From positions 16,931,077-16,995,076 of the forward strand of contig OY744615.1 in the NCBI GenBank assembly GCA_963556255.1: 64,000 nucleotides of DNA, read 5' to 3'. The stretch comes from Allolobophora icterica (taxonomy: Eukaryota > Annelida > Clitellata > Crassiclitellata > Lumbricidae). The position numbers and the translations under genes are program-made. This document shows, piece after piece, positions 62,966-64,000 of the stretch (position 1 is its first letter; each line of letters starts with the position of its first letter). The notes under the pieces are model-generated. The model worked only from the letters and a program-made list of their open reading frames with translations. It was not told the origin of the DNA and searched no databases.

Positions 62966-63396
62966 ATCCTGAAAACTGCAGTGGCGCGCATCACCTCAAA
63001 TAAACAGTCCCCCGAAAGCCGATGTGGCCTCAAAACCCGAAGAGCGTAGGACTGACTTGCCTTAGGCCTAATGAATATGTGTTTCATATGTGACTAGAGC
63101 TAGATTAGAGAACCCACATTTCTGATTAAGCTCGACACAAGAGTATTGAGAGTGCACCCTATAGCGATGCCATCTAGAGTGGAAGATAGGGGCGTACCAA
63201 TGAAGCCCGAGAGCGCGTGAATTTTAGGCCTATTTCTTGCTCATAATATTAACGAAGTGACTATAGTGGACTGCCAGACGGCCCGTAGCCTAACTTTCGA
63301 ATACTAGCGGACCGCCAGTCACGTATCACATGATTCTAGAATGTGGCTACTTTCATTATAACTATGTTATATTTATGAAAGTAGTAGGCCTAACTG

Positions 63397-63563
63397 CAGG
63401 AGCGTCTACACCATAGAAACCTTGGAGCAAATGCTCCATCCAAGAAATAGGGGGGGATCTGTAGGTGTATGTGCCATCATTCACGGGGGGAAGGAACGGG
63501 AAGGGGGAAGAGGAGGAAAGGGAGGGGAAGTTGCTTCAATGACTTGGGGGATAGACGCCCTTG
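63397..63563. mobile_element. Possible MITE, weak
   Basis: CAGGAGCGTCTACACC and CAAGGGCGTCTATCCC (reverse complement) could be paired ends around a G-rich core. No target duplication was found. Confidence 0.3.
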
Positions 63564-63639
63564 GCTGGAACTGTTCGTTTTGAATGATAAGCAGGATTAT
63601 CTTGATCGATGAATGCTCGAAAATTACTATTAATATAAC

Positions 63640-63760
63640 TTTTTATTATTAATATTACTATTATTATTGTTATTATATGAAGATTTGTAAAGCGCAAGTT
63701 AATGTAACTAAATACACCGCATGTGCAATTACTATAATAAGTTACGAAGCATTTTATGTT
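63640..63760 (-). mobile_element. Retroelement tail fragment
   Basis: (TTA)n, then TATATGAAGATTTGTAAAGC and a stretch matching 39832-39900, read in reverse. Confidence 0.5.
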
Positions 63761-64000
63761 CAACTACAACTCTGGAAATAGAAGAAATGTACCATGGACG
63801 CTAAATTACTTACTCACTTTCCGAATAAACACGAATAGTAACGACCTAAGTACCTAGGTAGGCCCTATAATTTATATAAGATGTCATCGTTTTATCCGAT
63901 TGTTTATCCGATTACGTCATTTTTGGACATTGTTACGCGACGCGGAAACGCGTTGATGAGATCCATCTGGAAATCGACTTACAAAAGATGGGACGAATTC

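Overview
The window is nuclear DNA from an invertebrate animal. Genes are split by many short introns of the GT-AG type, and the space between exons is packed with SINEs, LINE fragments and small DNA transposons. I cannot fix the phylum from sequence alone. A Met-family receptor kinase, which well-studied flies and nematodes lack, together with this repeat mixture, fits a marine invertebrate such as an echinoderm, hemichordate, lancelet, mollusc or sponge. No rRNA, functional tRNA or CRISPR array is seen.

Two real genes are present, and they are convergent. (1) On the + strand, 520-5810 holds the 3' half of a copine gene: six exons covering the Ca2+/phospholipid-linked copine vWA domain. It ends in an unusual tail of about 330 residues rich in Pro, Gly, Gln and Tyr. 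The C2 domains must lie upstream of the window. (2) On the - strand, 12603-45499 holds a complete 27-exon receptor tyrosine kinase. All exons join in phase to give 1644 codons before the stop. Its outside half has the full domain order of a plexin (Sema, three PSI modules and six IPT-type modules), and its inside half is a Met-type tyrosine kinase. This mosaic is the most interesting thing in the window.

The RTK introns hold a 3-kb, 32-bp minisatellite, a decayed Tigger/pogo transposase, CR1-like LINE fragments, tRNA-derived SINEs and many MITEs. In the intron just before the transmembrane exon, the reading frame runs past the splice donor into a second hydrophobic segment and then a stop. 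This could encode a kinase-less membrane isoform.

From 45.5 kb to the end I find no protein-coding gene, only mobile-element territory. It contains nested LINE and hAT-type insertions, a decayed LINE reverse transcriptase, and a TA-rich satellite. A 3.7-kb foldback transposon with a perfect 8-bp target duplication is inserted in that satellite. At least thirteen elements across the window have terminal inverted repeats and recognisable 8-bp target duplications, five to six of them perfect, so hAT-type elements have been a dominant force here.
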